In this document: positions 8,266-16,963 of the stretch, piece by piece
How positions within the stretch are numbered: position 1 is the first letter of the stretch
Layout of the letters: every line of letters starts with the position of its first letter
Source of the DNA: DATMFV01 sp035555975
Lineage (GTDB): Bacteria > Verrucomicrobiota > Verrucomicrobiia > Chthoniobacterales > Chthoniobacteraceae
DNA: 64,000 bases
Direction of reading: 5' to 3'
NCBI GenBank assembly: GCA_035555975.1
Contig: DATMFV010000073.1
Coordinates: 1 to 64,000, forward strand
The notes under the pieces: model-generated
What the model was told of the DNA's origin: nothing
Databases searched by the model: none
The model's input: the letters and a program-made list of their open reading frames with translations, nothing else
Made by a program: the position numbers and the translations under genes

Positions 8266-9036
8266 ATGGAAACTCCCCCATTCCAGAAAGATCGCAACGC
8301 CTTTACGCTGACCGAGTCGTTGATCGTACTCGGGATCATCGCGGTTCTCGCGGTTCTCTTTTTTCCTCTCTACCAACGGGCGCAACAAAACAGCAGGGAG
8401 ATCCAATGCCTTGCCAACATCAAAAGCTATGGGACCGCTGTTTTGGCATATGCCAGCGATCATAACGGGCTCCCGTGGTGGGATGGGAACGGTGAAGCCA
8501 GCCAAACGCAAGGCTCCACCTATCCCAACTATGAAGTCTGGGTGCGCCCCTACCTGCATCAGGTCGCAGCGATGCGGCTCCGGTGCCCCCTCATCAGCGC
8601 GGCTCAAAAGGAGGATAACGCCTTCAGAAATACGTTCAATTATTCGGGAAATTCCGCCCTCAATATTTACTATCCCAGGTTCAACAGCCTTCCAGTGCCT
8701 TCACCCCGGGTGTTTCTGGTGGCGGAATCGTACGGCACGGCAGGCTTTAACCACAGTGTTCACCTGAACATGACCATGTGGGGAATCTCGGAGACTGCGG
8801 CTTACGGCCCCAATGAAGGGTTGGCCGATGCGACCGGCATCCGAAAAGCGCAATACCATGGCGGGGGCGCCCATCGCGGCCTCAATATCTTTTTTCTGGA
8901 CGGTCATGCCGCCCTGATTCATCCCGCCAGAAACGATTGGCGCGAAGAGCCGACCTATGGGACCTCTGCCAACGGCGGCTACTTCTTCGAAAGGAAGCAG
9001 TTCCAGCGCATGAAGGCCAACCCCTTGAAGTTTTAG
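8266..9036 (+). CDS. pseudopilin-like protein (prepilin N-terminal motif, H-X8-DG)
   Basis: A 256-residue type IV pilin-like protein. The leader NA/FTLTESL has Ala12 at -1, Phe13 at +1 and Glu17 at +5, followed by a 20-residue hydrophobic helix (LIVLGIIAVLAVLFFPLY). The C-terminal half has the PVC-type signature AHRGLNIFFLDGH (here 8 residues between His and DG, typically 9), also found in DUF1559-like proteins. Prepilin peptidase would cleave it and the inner membrane or a pseudopilus would hold it. It sits between two paralogous hydrolase-like genes, 12 bases from the first. The role of such cassette pseudopilins is unknown; export, or binding the product of the neighbouring genes, is speculation. 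Confidence 0.85.
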   Translation: METPPFQKDRNAFTLTESLIVLGIIAVLAVLFFPLYQRAQQNSREIQCLANIKSYGTAVLAYASDHNGLPWWDGNGEASQTQGSTYPNYEVWVRPYLHQVAAMRLRCPLISAAQKEDNAFRNTFNYSGNSALNIYYPRFNSLPVPSPRVFLVAESYGTAGFNHSVHLNMTMWGISETAAYGPNEGLADATGIRKAQYHGGGAHRGLNIFFLDGHAALIHPARNDWREEPTYGTSANGGYFFERKQFQRMKANPLKF

Positions 9037-9059
9037 ATGCCTTTTTCAATTTTTCCCTA

Positions 9060-10799
9060 ATGAAACATCTGCCTATAGCTATTTTATCGATCGCAGGCTG
9101 GATCGCCTCCCCTGCCGCCTCTCCGGCTCAATCCCCCTCGGACGACTTTGGGGGCGGGCCACTTCCCAAAAAGCTGATCGCTGCGGGGTGGGATTCACCA
9201 AGCCCGGCGCTCTTTGTAAAGAATCTCCGCGAGATGGAGAAGACCCCTTTCTCGGGCGTCCGCATCCAGATCGATCCGAGGGAGGAGGAGGGAGTCAAGG
9301 CCAGTTTCCGGAATCTGTTCAACGCAGCCCCCTGGAAGAAGGAATGGTTTCAGAAGGAAGTGGACGATCTGAAGAAAGCCCGCTCGGAGAAGCTGACCGA
9401 TAACTTTCTCTCCATCGGCGCGGGTCCGGCGCTCGACTGGTATGACGATGCCGGTTGGAAACAGGTGCTGGAACATTTTCGCCTCGCAGCCTGGATTGCC
9501 CGGGAGGGAGGGCTCAAGGGGTTGATGTTTGACCCGGAGATCGGCGGCTCCCAGCCGGCCTTTTCCTACCTGAGGCAGGCGGGGAGGGAAAAGTATAGCT
9601 TTATCGAATATTCCGCCAAGGCGAGGGAAAGGGGGCGGCAGGTCATGGAAGTCCTGAAGCAGGAATATCCCGGGATGATCCTCTTTACCCTCTTCCTCAA
9701 CAGCGGTACGGCCATGGGAGGGCTCGGCACAGACCCTAGAGACGGCCTCGAAGGGATGCGAAATTACAGCCTTCTTCCGGCTTTTCTCAACGGCTGGCTC
9801 GACGCCATCCCGCCAACGATGACGATCGTCGACGGCGCGGAGTATGCCTACCCGCATAGCAGCGAACTGCAATACCTTAAACATGCCAACTCGATCCGCA
9901 ACACGGCGCTCGCGCTCGTGGCTCCCGGGAACCGTGCGAAATACCGCGCCCAGGTGCAGGCGGGCCTTGCGATCTATATGGATGCCTTTATCCGGCAGCC
10001 GATCGACGATATTCATTCGGATGTTTTCAAGGACCCGCCGCTGGAGGGGCGGCTGGTCGACCGGTTTCAGGAAGCGCTCTTTTCGGCTCAGGAAATTTCC
10101 GACCAGTATGTCTGGGTTTGGGGCGAGCAGTATCGCTGGTGGCCGACGGAGGCGAAACGGGTCCGGCCGCAGACTTGGGACCACATCCTGCCGGGTGTTT
10201 CGCAGGCGCTGCGCAACGCGCTCGACCCGGAGAAGGCGGCCCTTTCACGTGCCGCGCGGGAGTTTGCGATTCAGGAGAGAAAGATGGCCCTGGGAGGACG
10301 CGCCTTGAAGAACCTGGTCCGAAACGGCGGCTTCGCGGTTCAGGAAAAAGGGGGGGAGGGGATTTCCGGCTGGAGGGCAGAGCCGCTCACGGGAACCGGT
10401 GCGCTCCTGGGTTGCGATCCGATGTTCGGCTATCGCAGCCGGGGTTGCGCCCGGTTGGAGGCCGCTTCCGAGGCGGTTCTCGCCCAGGAGGTCGAGGTGA
10501 TCCCGTACCGTTTCTACAAGGCGCGGGCCAGAGTGCGGCAGATGGGGGAAGGCCGCCCGGAGATGCGGCTCCACTGGATCGAAAACGATCCCAACGGCGG
10601 AGCCGGGAAGCGGGTTCCCGCCGGGAAGCTGATGCCGGAGCCGTCGCCCCGGGATGGTTGGCAGCCGGTCGAGACCATCGTCCGGGTGCCTGCGGGGTCG
10701 ACCCGGCTCGTCGTGGAGCTGGCGGCGCTGGGGCAGAAGTCGCAGGACGACGTGATCTGGTTCGACGACGTTGAGCTGATCCCGATCTCGGTAAACTGA
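9060..10799 (+). CDS. secreted hydrolase-like protein of unrecognised family, copy 2
   Basis: Paralogue of the protein at 6403, similar along its whole length. Signal peptide MKHLPIAILSIAGW...ASPAQS, then KKLIAAGWDSP, KTPFSGVRI, LTDNFLSIGAG, LMFDPEIGGSQPAF, LLPAFLNGWLDAIPPTMTIVDG and QYVWVWGEQYRWWP. The conserved glutamates are Glu160 (FDPEIG) and Glu261 (VDGAEY). The C-terminal beta-sandwich ends VIWFDDVEL. It lacks the roughly 40-residue Gly/Pro-rich insertion that copy 1 carries after its FLNGG segment. The start at 9060 is chosen because it opens directly on the signal peptide; the frame continues upstream into the previous gene without family similarity. It probably acts on a related glycan outside the inner membrane. 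Confidence 0.78.
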   Translation: MKHLPIAILSIAGWIASPAASPAQSPSDDFGGGPLPKKLIAAGWDSPSPALFVKNLREMEKTPFSGVRIQIDPREEEGVKASFRNLFNAAPWKKEWFQKEVDDLKKARSEKLTDNFLSIGAGPALDWYDDAGWKQVLEHFRLAAWIAREGGLKGLMFDPEIGGSQPAFSYLRQAGREKYSFIEYSAKARERGRQVMEVLKQEYPGMILFTLFLNSGTAMGGLGTDPRDGLEGMRNYSLLPAFLNGWLDAIPPTMTIVDGAEYAYPHSSELQYLKHANSIRNTALALVAPGNRAKYRAQVQAGLAIYMDAFIRQPIDDIHSDVFKDPPLEGRLVDRFQEALFSAQEISDQYVWVWGEQYRWWPTEAKRVRPQTWDHILPGVSQALRNALDPEKAALSRAAREFAIQERKMALGGRALKNLVRNGGFAVQEKGGEGISGWRAEPLTGTGALLGCDPMFGYRSRGCARLEAASEAVLAQEVEVIPYRFYKARARVRQMGEGRPEMRLHWIENDPNGGAGKRVPAGKLMPEPSPRDGWQPVETIVRVPAGSTRLVVELAALGQKSQDDVIWFDDVELIPISVN

Positions 10800-10810
10800 C
10801 AACGACCGGT

Positions 10811-12193
10811 ATGCCATCAGCCCATCGTTCATCATTACGGCGGCCTCTCCTGCATCTCGGGCGACTTCTGGCGCTCTTTGCGGGACTGGCCGCGCTTTCT
10901 CTTTCAGCGCGGGAGTTGCATGTCCGTGGAGATTCGCCGCAGGGTCATGAAGACGGCAGCCCGGAGCATCCGTGGCGCTCCATTACCGGCGCTGTACGGG
11001 CAGCAGTTCCCGGCGATCTGGTGCTGGTTCATCCTGTCGAAGGAGGGTATCGGGAAACGGTGAATTTGTACGGCATCCAGGGAGGGACGCCGGGAAACCC
11101 GATCACGATCGACGGCCAGGGAAGTGAATTGATCGGCTCCGACCCGGTCTCGCCGGAGGGGTGGATGTTGGATGAAAAGACCGGGGTTTATCAACGGAGC
11201 GACCTGCGGGTCATCCGGAGATTCTTTCTGGTCATGGACGGGGCGGCCATCTTTCCTTCAAAGGAAGCACCCGCGAACCTCCCGCCCGGCCAGTGGTGCG
11301 AAGCCGGGGGCGTGATTTATTTCAGGCCCCCGGCGGGAAAGACCCCCGGCGACATGGCCATTGAGGCGACGGTCCGTATCAATGGGATTCAGATCGCGGG
11401 AGAGACGACGGAGATCGTGATCCGGAACTTTAATGCGCGGTATTTTGCCAACGACGGCTATAACATCCATGGGAATGCCCGGGCGGTGGCGTTCCATCAT
11501 TGCAACGCCCGCGACATGGGAGACGAGGGATTCAGCGCCCACGGCACCACGGAGACTTTGCTGGATGGAGCCATCTACGAGAATTGCGACAACGGTGTCT
11601 TCAACGTCAACACAGGGGGGCGGACCATCACCCGCAACATCGTGGTGCGGGCGGCGCGCCGGATGGGGTTTGGCATCCATCCGCGCGATGGAGAAGCGGA
11701 GCATACCGTGGAAAATGCCATTTTGATTGATTGCCCCGTCGGGTTGGGCCTCGGGAAGAACACCGTCGTGACCAATGCCATCATTTTGTCCGACCTCCCG
11801 GCCGGGACCGCCATCGCCATGGATCATGGCGGCAGGCTGGAGCGGGTGGGGGTCAGCGGCAGGGCGATGGAACCGTTGCAGATCAAGGAAGCCGGTTTCT
11901 TTGATCTGTCGCGCGTCTGCTTCAATTCCGCCCGACCGATCCGGATCAAAACGGAAAAACCGCTGGCCGAGGTCATCCGGTTCGATGCCTGTTCGGCGGC
12001 TTCCGGCCTCGGCTTGAAGTCGGGAAGCAAGCCGGTCGGCCCGGCCTCCGAATGGATTTCACAGGAATTTCCGCTGGTTTCGACGGCGGAGTTCCTTGAC
12101 GGGCTGCTGGCCGGAAAACCTCACGGTCCATCCCCTGAACTGGTAAGAAAAGCCATTCAGGAACTCCGGCGCGGCGAAAAAGGAGACCGCTGA
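10811..12193 (+). CDS. secreted right-handed parallel beta-helix protein
   Basis: A signal peptide (LLHLGRLLALFAGLAALSLSA) precedes RELHVRGDSPQGHEDGSPEHPWRSITGA, the typical start of pectate-lyase-fold and DUF1565-like proteins. From about residue 190 to 350 there are repeated short strands rich in N, G and I (VIRNFNARYF, VAFHHCNARDMG, LLDGAIYENCDNGVFN, TRNIVVRAARRMG, VENAILIDC) that look like successive coils of a parallel beta-helix. Proteins of this fold bind or cleave acidic and neutral polysaccharides, often as lyases, epimerases or hydrolases. It is 11 bases from the preceding hydrolase-like gene and ends the 4.5-12.2 kb run. Catalytic residues cannot be assigned with confidence. Confidence 0.8.
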   Translation: MPSAHRSSLRRPLLHLGRLLALFAGLAALSLSARELHVRGDSPQGHEDGSPEHPWRSITGAVRAAVPGDLVLVHPVEGGYRETVNLYGIQGGTPGNPITIDGQGSELIGSDPVSPEGWMLDEKTGVYQRSDLRVIRRFFLVMDGAAIFPSKEAPANLPPGQWCEAGGVIYFRPPAGKTPGDMAIEATVRINGIQIAGETTEIVIRNFNARYFANDGYNIHGNARAVAFHHCNARDMGDEGFSAHGTTETLLDGAIYENCDNGVFNVNTGGRTITRNIVVRAARRMGFGIHPRDGEAEHTVENAILIDCPVGLGLGKNTVVTNAIILSDLPAGTAIAMDHGGRLERVGVSGRAMEPLQIKEAGFFDLSRVCFNSARPIRIKTEKPLAEVIRFDACSAASGLGLKSGSKPVGPASEWISQEFPLVSTAEFLDGLLAGKPHGPSPELVRKAIQELRRGEKGDR

Positions 12194-12202
12194 CGCCCGT
12201 GC

Positions 12203-12240
12203 CTCCCGGTTGGCTTAAGGAACGATCGTACCTCCGGGAG
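12203..12240 (+). terminator. possible stem-loop after beta-helix gene
   Basis: CTCCCGG (12203-12209) pairs perfectly with CCGGGAG (12234-12240) across a 24-nt loop that contains the palindrome CGATCG. No T-run follows, so an intrinsic terminator is not assured. Confidence 0.35.
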
Positions 12241-12284
12241 AGGGCGGGTGAAAATCAAAAAGAGAGGAAAGATGAAGTCCGGGG

Positions 12285-12320
12285 TTGACGGGAGAAAATA
12301 AGCTGATTATATGTATTATC
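12285..12320 (+). promoter_or_regulatory. promoter with shared 17-nt operator
   Basis: TTGACG (12285-12290), 17 bases, TATATG (12308-12313) form a plausible sigma-70 promoter for the gene at 12353. The sequence TGATTATATGTATTATC (12304-12320) covers the -10 and is repeated without mismatch at 16945-16961. Its core GATTAT-ATGT-ATTATC is an imperfect palindrome, as expected of a dimeric repressor site. The neighbouring LacI protein (16964-18043) is the best candidate to bind it. Confidence 0.62.
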
Positions 12321-12352
12321 AATTCAGCCCGCTTCCCTGCCTCTTTTTTTAA

Positions 12353-15295
12353 ATGCCTCCCCTTCTTCTGACGTTATTTCTGGCGATTTTCGCTTCTGTG
12401 GGACTCCACGCGGCTGCTGCCGATCCCGGCGACAGCGGACGCCCGTTCGTCTTTTCCCGCAAGCAGCACAAGTACAATCACTATACCAACTACACGGAGT
12501 TCTGGATTGATCGGCCGCTTTTTCTCGACCGTTCCGACCGTTACCCGAAGGGGGAGTGGGCGCACTTCAACCAGGAGAGCGTGGCGCAGGAAGTCCGGGA
12601 GGTGCAGCAATATGAACTGGACGGGCTGGCGGCGTTTATCGTCGGCTCCGGCCGGGTGCATTACCAGCGGCTGGCCGGAATGCTCGAAAAGCTGGGGCCG
12701 ACCGGTTTTCTGATGTTGCCCGAGATCACGGGCAGTGCGGCTCCTTCGCGCGGGAGCAGGGAAGATCGCATCGAAGGCGAAGTGGCGGCGATCGACGAAG
12801 CGCTGCAAAAGGCGTTTGCCTTGCCGTTGACGTGGCGGCTGGCCGGGCGGGTGGTCGTCTCCTCGTACGTCATGGACCGGCGACCTCCTTCCGATTGGGC
12901 GCCGGTGCTGGAACGCCTGCGGGCGCGGCACGACGGGAAGCTCCTTTTTGTGGCCGATCTCGCGGTTTCAACCGCTCATTTTCACCGCGCCTCCCTGCTT
13001 GGCAAAGACCTGGAGGAGCCGCGCGAGACCTTCAAGCGTGCCGTCCGTTCCTACCTCGACGTGGCCGACGGGGTGATGGTGGCCTCGGCCAATCATCTCG
13101 ACCGTTCCATCCCCTTTCGGTATGCCGAAAGCTTTGACGCCGACTTTTACGGCGGGGAACTGATCCCGGCGCTCCGGGCGGTGCTATCGGAGCCTCCCTA
13201 CCAGCGGAAACTGCTCGGCTTGAGCGCCACCAAGGCGTATGTCAACCACGACAGCGGGGTGATCCATGCCGAGGAGGGGACCCGGCGGCTGCGGACTTCC
13301 CTGGAGATCGCTTTGAAGGCGCGGCCCGATTTCGTGATGCTTCCGGAATGGAACGAGGTCAATGAGAATACCTGTTTCGCGCCGACGGTGGCGACCTCCT
13401 TTTCAACGCAGCGGATCATCCGCTACTTCATGCGCCGGCTCAAGGGAGAGGCCCCGGTTCCCAACGAAGGCGACTCGCTTTCGACGCCGAACCTGGTGTT
13501 AAGCTACCGTCGCGTCCTCAAACCCGGCGATACCCTTTCGCTCGAAGTGCTCAACATTCCCGACGGCCAGCCGCGGCAGACCTACCGTGTGGCGCTGGCG
13601 CTCAGGAACCTTTCGGGAAAGGTCATCAAACGGTTTGAGAAACGCGAGATCGCCAGCGACCGGTTGGGAGACCTCGTGTTTGTGCTGCCGACCGGGGAGG
13701 CGGGGGACGAACGGGTGTTGCTCCCGTCGCTGGAGGTGACCGACGGAAACGGGACGACGACGGTTTTCGAGGAGGGGCTGCTTTATGTCGAGGTACGGCC
13801 GACCTGGAACACCGATTACCTGGAGGTCCACCAGCCGCTACGCGATCTCCTCAAACCCGACGCCGTGGAGTTCAGGCAGGTCGCCCGTCCCGACGGCAAG
13901 GGGTTGGCGTTCCAGGCGGGCATCGAAGCCGGGGAGGAGCTGGCGCAGGTGGAACTCCTCGAAAACCGGACGGAGGTCTTTGCCGTCGACCGGCTCAAGG
14001 AATTTGACCGCGATCGCTACCTCGTCCTCCGCGGCCAGCTCATCGGCAAGGAGAGCGTGCAACTCAAAGGGCGGCTGACAGTCCGCAACGCCTCTTCCTT
14101 TGTGTTTCGATCCAATGACTACCCGAGCACCGGGTTCACCGGGTATGAGATCGACCGGGAAGGGGTCGCCATTGATCAGCGGATCAACCAGGTGCCGCGC
14201 GGTTTTTTCCTTTTGATCCCCAAAGAGGAGATCGGCGCGGTCGAGATCGGCTTTCAATCCAACATCGGCGATTTTTCCATTCCCGTAGCGCAACTGGCGC
14301 GCGATGGCGTTTTCGGGAAGACTTTTCCCAGGCGGTTTACGGCCACCTTGTGGCGCTATGACAAACTGCCCGACATCGCCGTTCCGCTGAACAGGAAAAG
14401 CGCGGCCTTTGAGACGGAAGTGCTCCACCCCGAGACGCCGTTCCCGATCTATCACCTGCGGGCGATCACCAAAAGCGGGAGAATCTACCGCAGTCGCCCG
14501 ATCCGCCCATGGCAGCCGAAGGGGGAGATGCTGGAACTCCCGGTTTTTTCCGAGAGCGAAAAAAAGGTGGTGAGCGTGCCGGTCCGGCGCGATGAAGTGG
14601 CTGATCTCGACTACCGCTTCGACCCGCGGCTCGGCGACCTGATCGGGACCCCTGCGGGCCTGTCATGGATTGCGGAACTCGGCGGCGGCCTGATCTACGG
14701 CGGGCCCGCAAACCGCGACCGCTCCTACCCGCGGGAGGCGGTCGACTCCAACCCGCAATGGGTGACCGAAGAGGGCCGCACCGCCCTGAAGTTTGACGGG
14801 GTGGGGCAGTATGTCGCCTTCCCCAAGGAAGTGCTGCCGCACGGTAGTTTCACCCTCCGTTTCGAGATCAAGCCATCGGAGGGAGATGCGCGCAATGAAG
14901 TGCTCTTCCGCCATTTCGGGATGCGCGCCGGTTCGCTGACGTTGCGCCGCAGCCAGGGGCGGCTGGTCGGCGCGTTCACCGACCCGCGGCAGAGCGAACT
15001 CCACGACAACACGACCACGCATTTCGACACCGGGCTGGCCCTCCCGGCGGGGGAGTGGTCGGCGGTGGAAGTCAGCTACAATCTTGGCGAGATCGTCTTC
15101 CGCGTGGCGGGGCAGGGGGAAAAACGCTATCCCTTTTCGCAGCCCGGCGCGGCTTTTCAAACGGCCATTTTCGGCGGAAACCGGTGGGCTCCCTTTGGGG
15201 TGGAGTCGGGCGATCTCTTTTTCAAGGGATGGCTGCGTTCGTTCCGGGTGCTTCATCATGCCCCGCCTTCCGCCGCCGTGAAAGACGCTTTCTGA
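12353..15295 (+). CDS. large secreted GH71/GH99-like glycosidase with LamG-type domain
   Basis: A 980-residue exported protein. Signal peptide MPPLLLTLFLAIFASVGLHA; a catalytic-like region (about 30-390) with the GH71/99-like layout: EFWIDRP, EVREVQQYELDGLAAFIVGSG, YLDVADGVMVAS, and a C-terminal strand LPEWNEVNENTCF with candidate acids Glu332 and Glu335. Beta-rich modules fill 390-790, and a LamG/concanavalin-like sandwich closes the protein (about 805-975: FDGVGQYVAFPKE, FTLRFEIKPSE, GNRWAPFG). Family assignment rests on motif layout and is tentative. It has its own promoter/operator and is 19 bases from the second GH20 gene, so both are probably induced together. Expected role: extracellular depolymerisation of a polysaccharide. 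Confidence 0.72.
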   Translation: MPPLLLTLFLAIFASVGLHAAAADPGDSGRPFVFSRKQHKYNHYTNYTEFWIDRPLFLDRSDRYPKGEWAHFNQESVAQEVREVQQYELDGLAAFIVGSGRVHYQRLAGMLEKLGPTGFLMLPEITGSAAPSRGSREDRIEGEVAAIDEALQKAFALPLTWRLAGRVVVSSYVMDRRPPSDWAPVLERLRARHDGKLLFVADLAVSTAHFHRASLLGKDLEEPRETFKRAVRSYLDVADGVMVASANHLDRSIPFRYAESFDADFYGGELIPALRAVLSEPPYQRKLLGLSATKAYVNHDSGVIHAEEGTRRLRTSLEIALKARPDFVMLPEWNEVNENTCFAPTVATSFSTQRIIRYFMRRLKGEAPVPNEGDSLSTPNLVLSYRRVLKPGDTLSLEVLNIPDGQPRQTYRVALALRNLSGKVIKRFEKREIASDRLGDLVFVLPTGEAGDERVLLPSLEVTDGNGTTTVFEEGLLYVEVRPTWNTDYLEVHQPLRDLLKPDAVEFRQVARPDGKGLAFQAGIEAGEELAQVELLENRTEVFAVDRLKEFDRDRYLVLRGQLIGKESVQLKGRLTVRNASSFVFRSNDYPSTGFTGYEIDREGVAIDQRINQVPRGFFLLIPKEEIGAVEIGFQSNIGDFSIPVAQLARDGVFGKTFPRRFTATLWRYDKLPDIAVPLNRKSAAFETEVLHPETPFPIYHLRAITKSGRIYRSRPIRPWQPKGEMLELPVFSESEKKVVSVPVRRDEVADLDYRFDPRLGDLIGTPAGLSWIAELGGGLIYGGPANRDRSYPREAVDSNPQWVTEEGRTALKFDGVGQYVAFPKEVLPHGSFTLRFEIKPSEGDARNEVLFRHFGMRAGSLTLRRSQGRLVGAFTDPRQSELHDNTTTHFDTGLALPAGEWSAVEVSYNLGEIVFRVAGQGEKRYPFSQPGAAFQTAIFGGNRWAPFGVESGDLFFKGWLRSFRVLHHAPPSAAVKDAF

Positions 15296-15314
15296 TTTCG
15301 TTACCCATTTTGTC

Positions 15315-16901
15315 ATGTCGCCATCGCTATCCTTTCCATCCCTGATCGCCCATCTCGATCTCAAAGGGGTCCGCTTTCAGCCGGGTTATGCCCTTGAGTA
15401 TCTGGAGAATCTCAAAGCGCTCGGTTACGACGCCGTGCTGGTGGAGTACGAGGATCTGTTCCCGTTTCGCACGGCTTGCTTTTCAGAGCACCCGGGCGAG
15501 GTGTGGAGCCGGGAATTTCTCAGGACCTTTCTGGAAAAGGCGAAATCGCTAGGGATCGGGATCATCCCCCTTCAGCAATGCCTGAGCCACCTGGAGTATA
15601 TCTTCCGGTGGAACGAATATCGCCGTTATTGCCTCCCCTACGGAACGCCGCGCGATCTCCATATTGGCCGTCCCGAGGCGCGGCAGTGGTTGAAGGGATT
15701 GCTGGAGGAAGTTCTCGAAGTGCACCCCGACTCGCGCTGGATACACATCGGCATGGACGAGGCCCGCCCGCTCCTGCTCCACGCGCAGGCCGAGGGGCGG
15801 GAGGTGCTCGACCTTTTTTTGGAGTACCTCGACGAACTCTGCACCCTCTGCCATCGCCACGGGAAAGTGCCGTTGATCTGGAGCGACATGCTGGAGGACC
15901 ACATCGCGCCGGAATATTTCGAGCGGCTCCTTGCCTTCAGGGACCGGCTGGTCCTGGTCCCGTGGGAGTACAGCGCGGCGGGCGGGCCGCAGCCGGTCGT
16001 CCGCTTTTCCGGGATGCGTTGCAGCCGCCGCTGGCTGGAGGAACCGTCGAAGGCTCCCCTGGAAGCGCGCAACCTCCGGGAGGGGCTGCTCTGGTTTGAA
16101 GATTGGCCGCCGGAGATCAAGGCGCTGGTCGGCAAATACCAGATCTCGCCCTGGGCGATGGAGCCGTTTTTTCAGGCGGCCGTCTGGCGGGATCTCGGCT
16201 TCACCGTCTGGGGAGCCGCCGCCGCCGCGTTTACCTTTGATCGCAGCCTGCTTCCGCATTACCACCGGCGGCACGAAAACATCTCCGCATGGCGCGCATT
16301 GATCGCAAAAGAACAGCTCGGCGGCCTGCTGGCGACGCAATGGGCGCGCTCGAACAGTTGCAGCGTCCCCAATCTGTTGCCCGATGTGGTCTGGCCGGTT
16401 CTGGCGCGGGCGGGAGCCGGTCTGGCGGTCTTTTTCGAAGGCATCGCCGAAGAGGAACTGGAACGCCTTTTTCACCTGATCGGCCGCTGCCGCGAAGGGT
16501 GGAACCTTGAAGCGCGGGTGCTCGAAGAGATGGACCGGCTTTCGCCCCGGCTCGGGAGCCATCATTTTGAATGGGCGACGATCCGGCTGATGCTCGAAAT
16601 TCAACGGACCACCCGAAGCCTTGAAGAGCTGGAGGAACTCGGGCGTTGCTACGGCGGCATCGGCCGCCTGCCGGGCGTCGCCTGGGAAGGCCGCAAGAGC
16701 GAACTGGACGCCATCGGGGAAGCCTTGCGTCCTTTGGAAGCGCAGGCGCGGACCCACCTCGGCCAACGCTACCACGGAGCCGCGCTCGAAGAGTGGTTTT
16801 ACCGGGTTTTCACGACGCTTTGCGAACGCATCGCACGGCTCGACGAAGTGATCTGCAACGGGATCGCCGCCAGAGAGACAAAACAACCGCTGCAAAGCTG
16901 A
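15315..16901 (+). CDS. hexosaminidase D-like GH20 glycosidase, copy 2
   Basis: Paralogue of the gene at 2847 along its full length. The HEXD-type landmarks are all present: AHLDLKG (about 12-18), VEYEDLFPF, IPLQQCLSHLEY, the catalytic Asp148-Glu149 in HIGMDEA, and PLIWSDML. No signal peptide is seen, so a cytoplasmic exo-glycosidase is expected. It lies 19 bases after the GH71/99-like gene and 62 bases before a LacI gene. The same GH20-LacI order at 2.8-5.5 kb argues for duplication of a module. In this copy the loop between HLEY and PRDLH (about residues 97-112) differs most, which could alter substrate choice. Aminosugar substrate inferred from the family. Confidence 0.85.
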   Translation: MSPSLSFPSLIAHLDLKGVRFQPGYALEYLENLKALGYDAVLVEYEDLFPFRTACFSEHPGEVWSREFLRTFLEKAKSLGIGIIPLQQCLSHLEYIFRWNEYRRYCLPYGTPRDLHIGRPEARQWLKGLLEEVLEVHPDSRWIHIGMDEARPLLLHAQAEGREVLDLFLEYLDELCTLCHRHGKVPLIWSDMLEDHIAPEYFERLLAFRDRLVLVPWEYSAAGGPQPVVRFSGMRCSRRWLEEPSKAPLEARNLREGLLWFEDWPPEIKALVGKYQISPWAMEPFFQAAVWRDLGFTVWGAAAAAFTFDRSLLPHYHRRHENISAWRALIAKEQLGGLLATQWARSNSCSVPNLLPDVVWPVLARAGAGLAVFFEGIAEEELERLFHLIGRCREGWNLEARVLEEMDRLSPRLGSHHFEWATIRLMLEIQRTTRSLEELEELGRCYGGIGRLPGVAWEGRKSELDAIGEALRPLEAQARTHLGQRYHGAALEEWFYRVFTTLCERIARLDEVICNGIAARETKQPLQS

Positions 16902-16927
16902 ATGCCGCGATTTTATTCAAATAAGGG

Positions 16928-16961
16928 TTGAATCTGAATCCATATGATTATATGTATTATC
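16928..16961 (+). promoter_or_regulatory. promoter/operator of second LacI gene
   Basis: TTGAAT (16928-16933) and TATATG (16949-16954) flank 15 bases, an arrangement like that before the first LacI gene. The 17-nt TGATTATATGTATTATC at 16945-16961 is identical to 12304-12320. It ends three bases before the ATG at 16964, where a bound repressor would block its own transcription. Confidence 0.6.
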
Positions 16962-16963
16962 TC

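Noticed and set aside
15549..16895. 448-codon minus-strand frame opposite the second GH20 gene
   Set aside because: Shadow of a well-supported GH20; a similar frame lies opposite the first copy because the two genes are paralogous.
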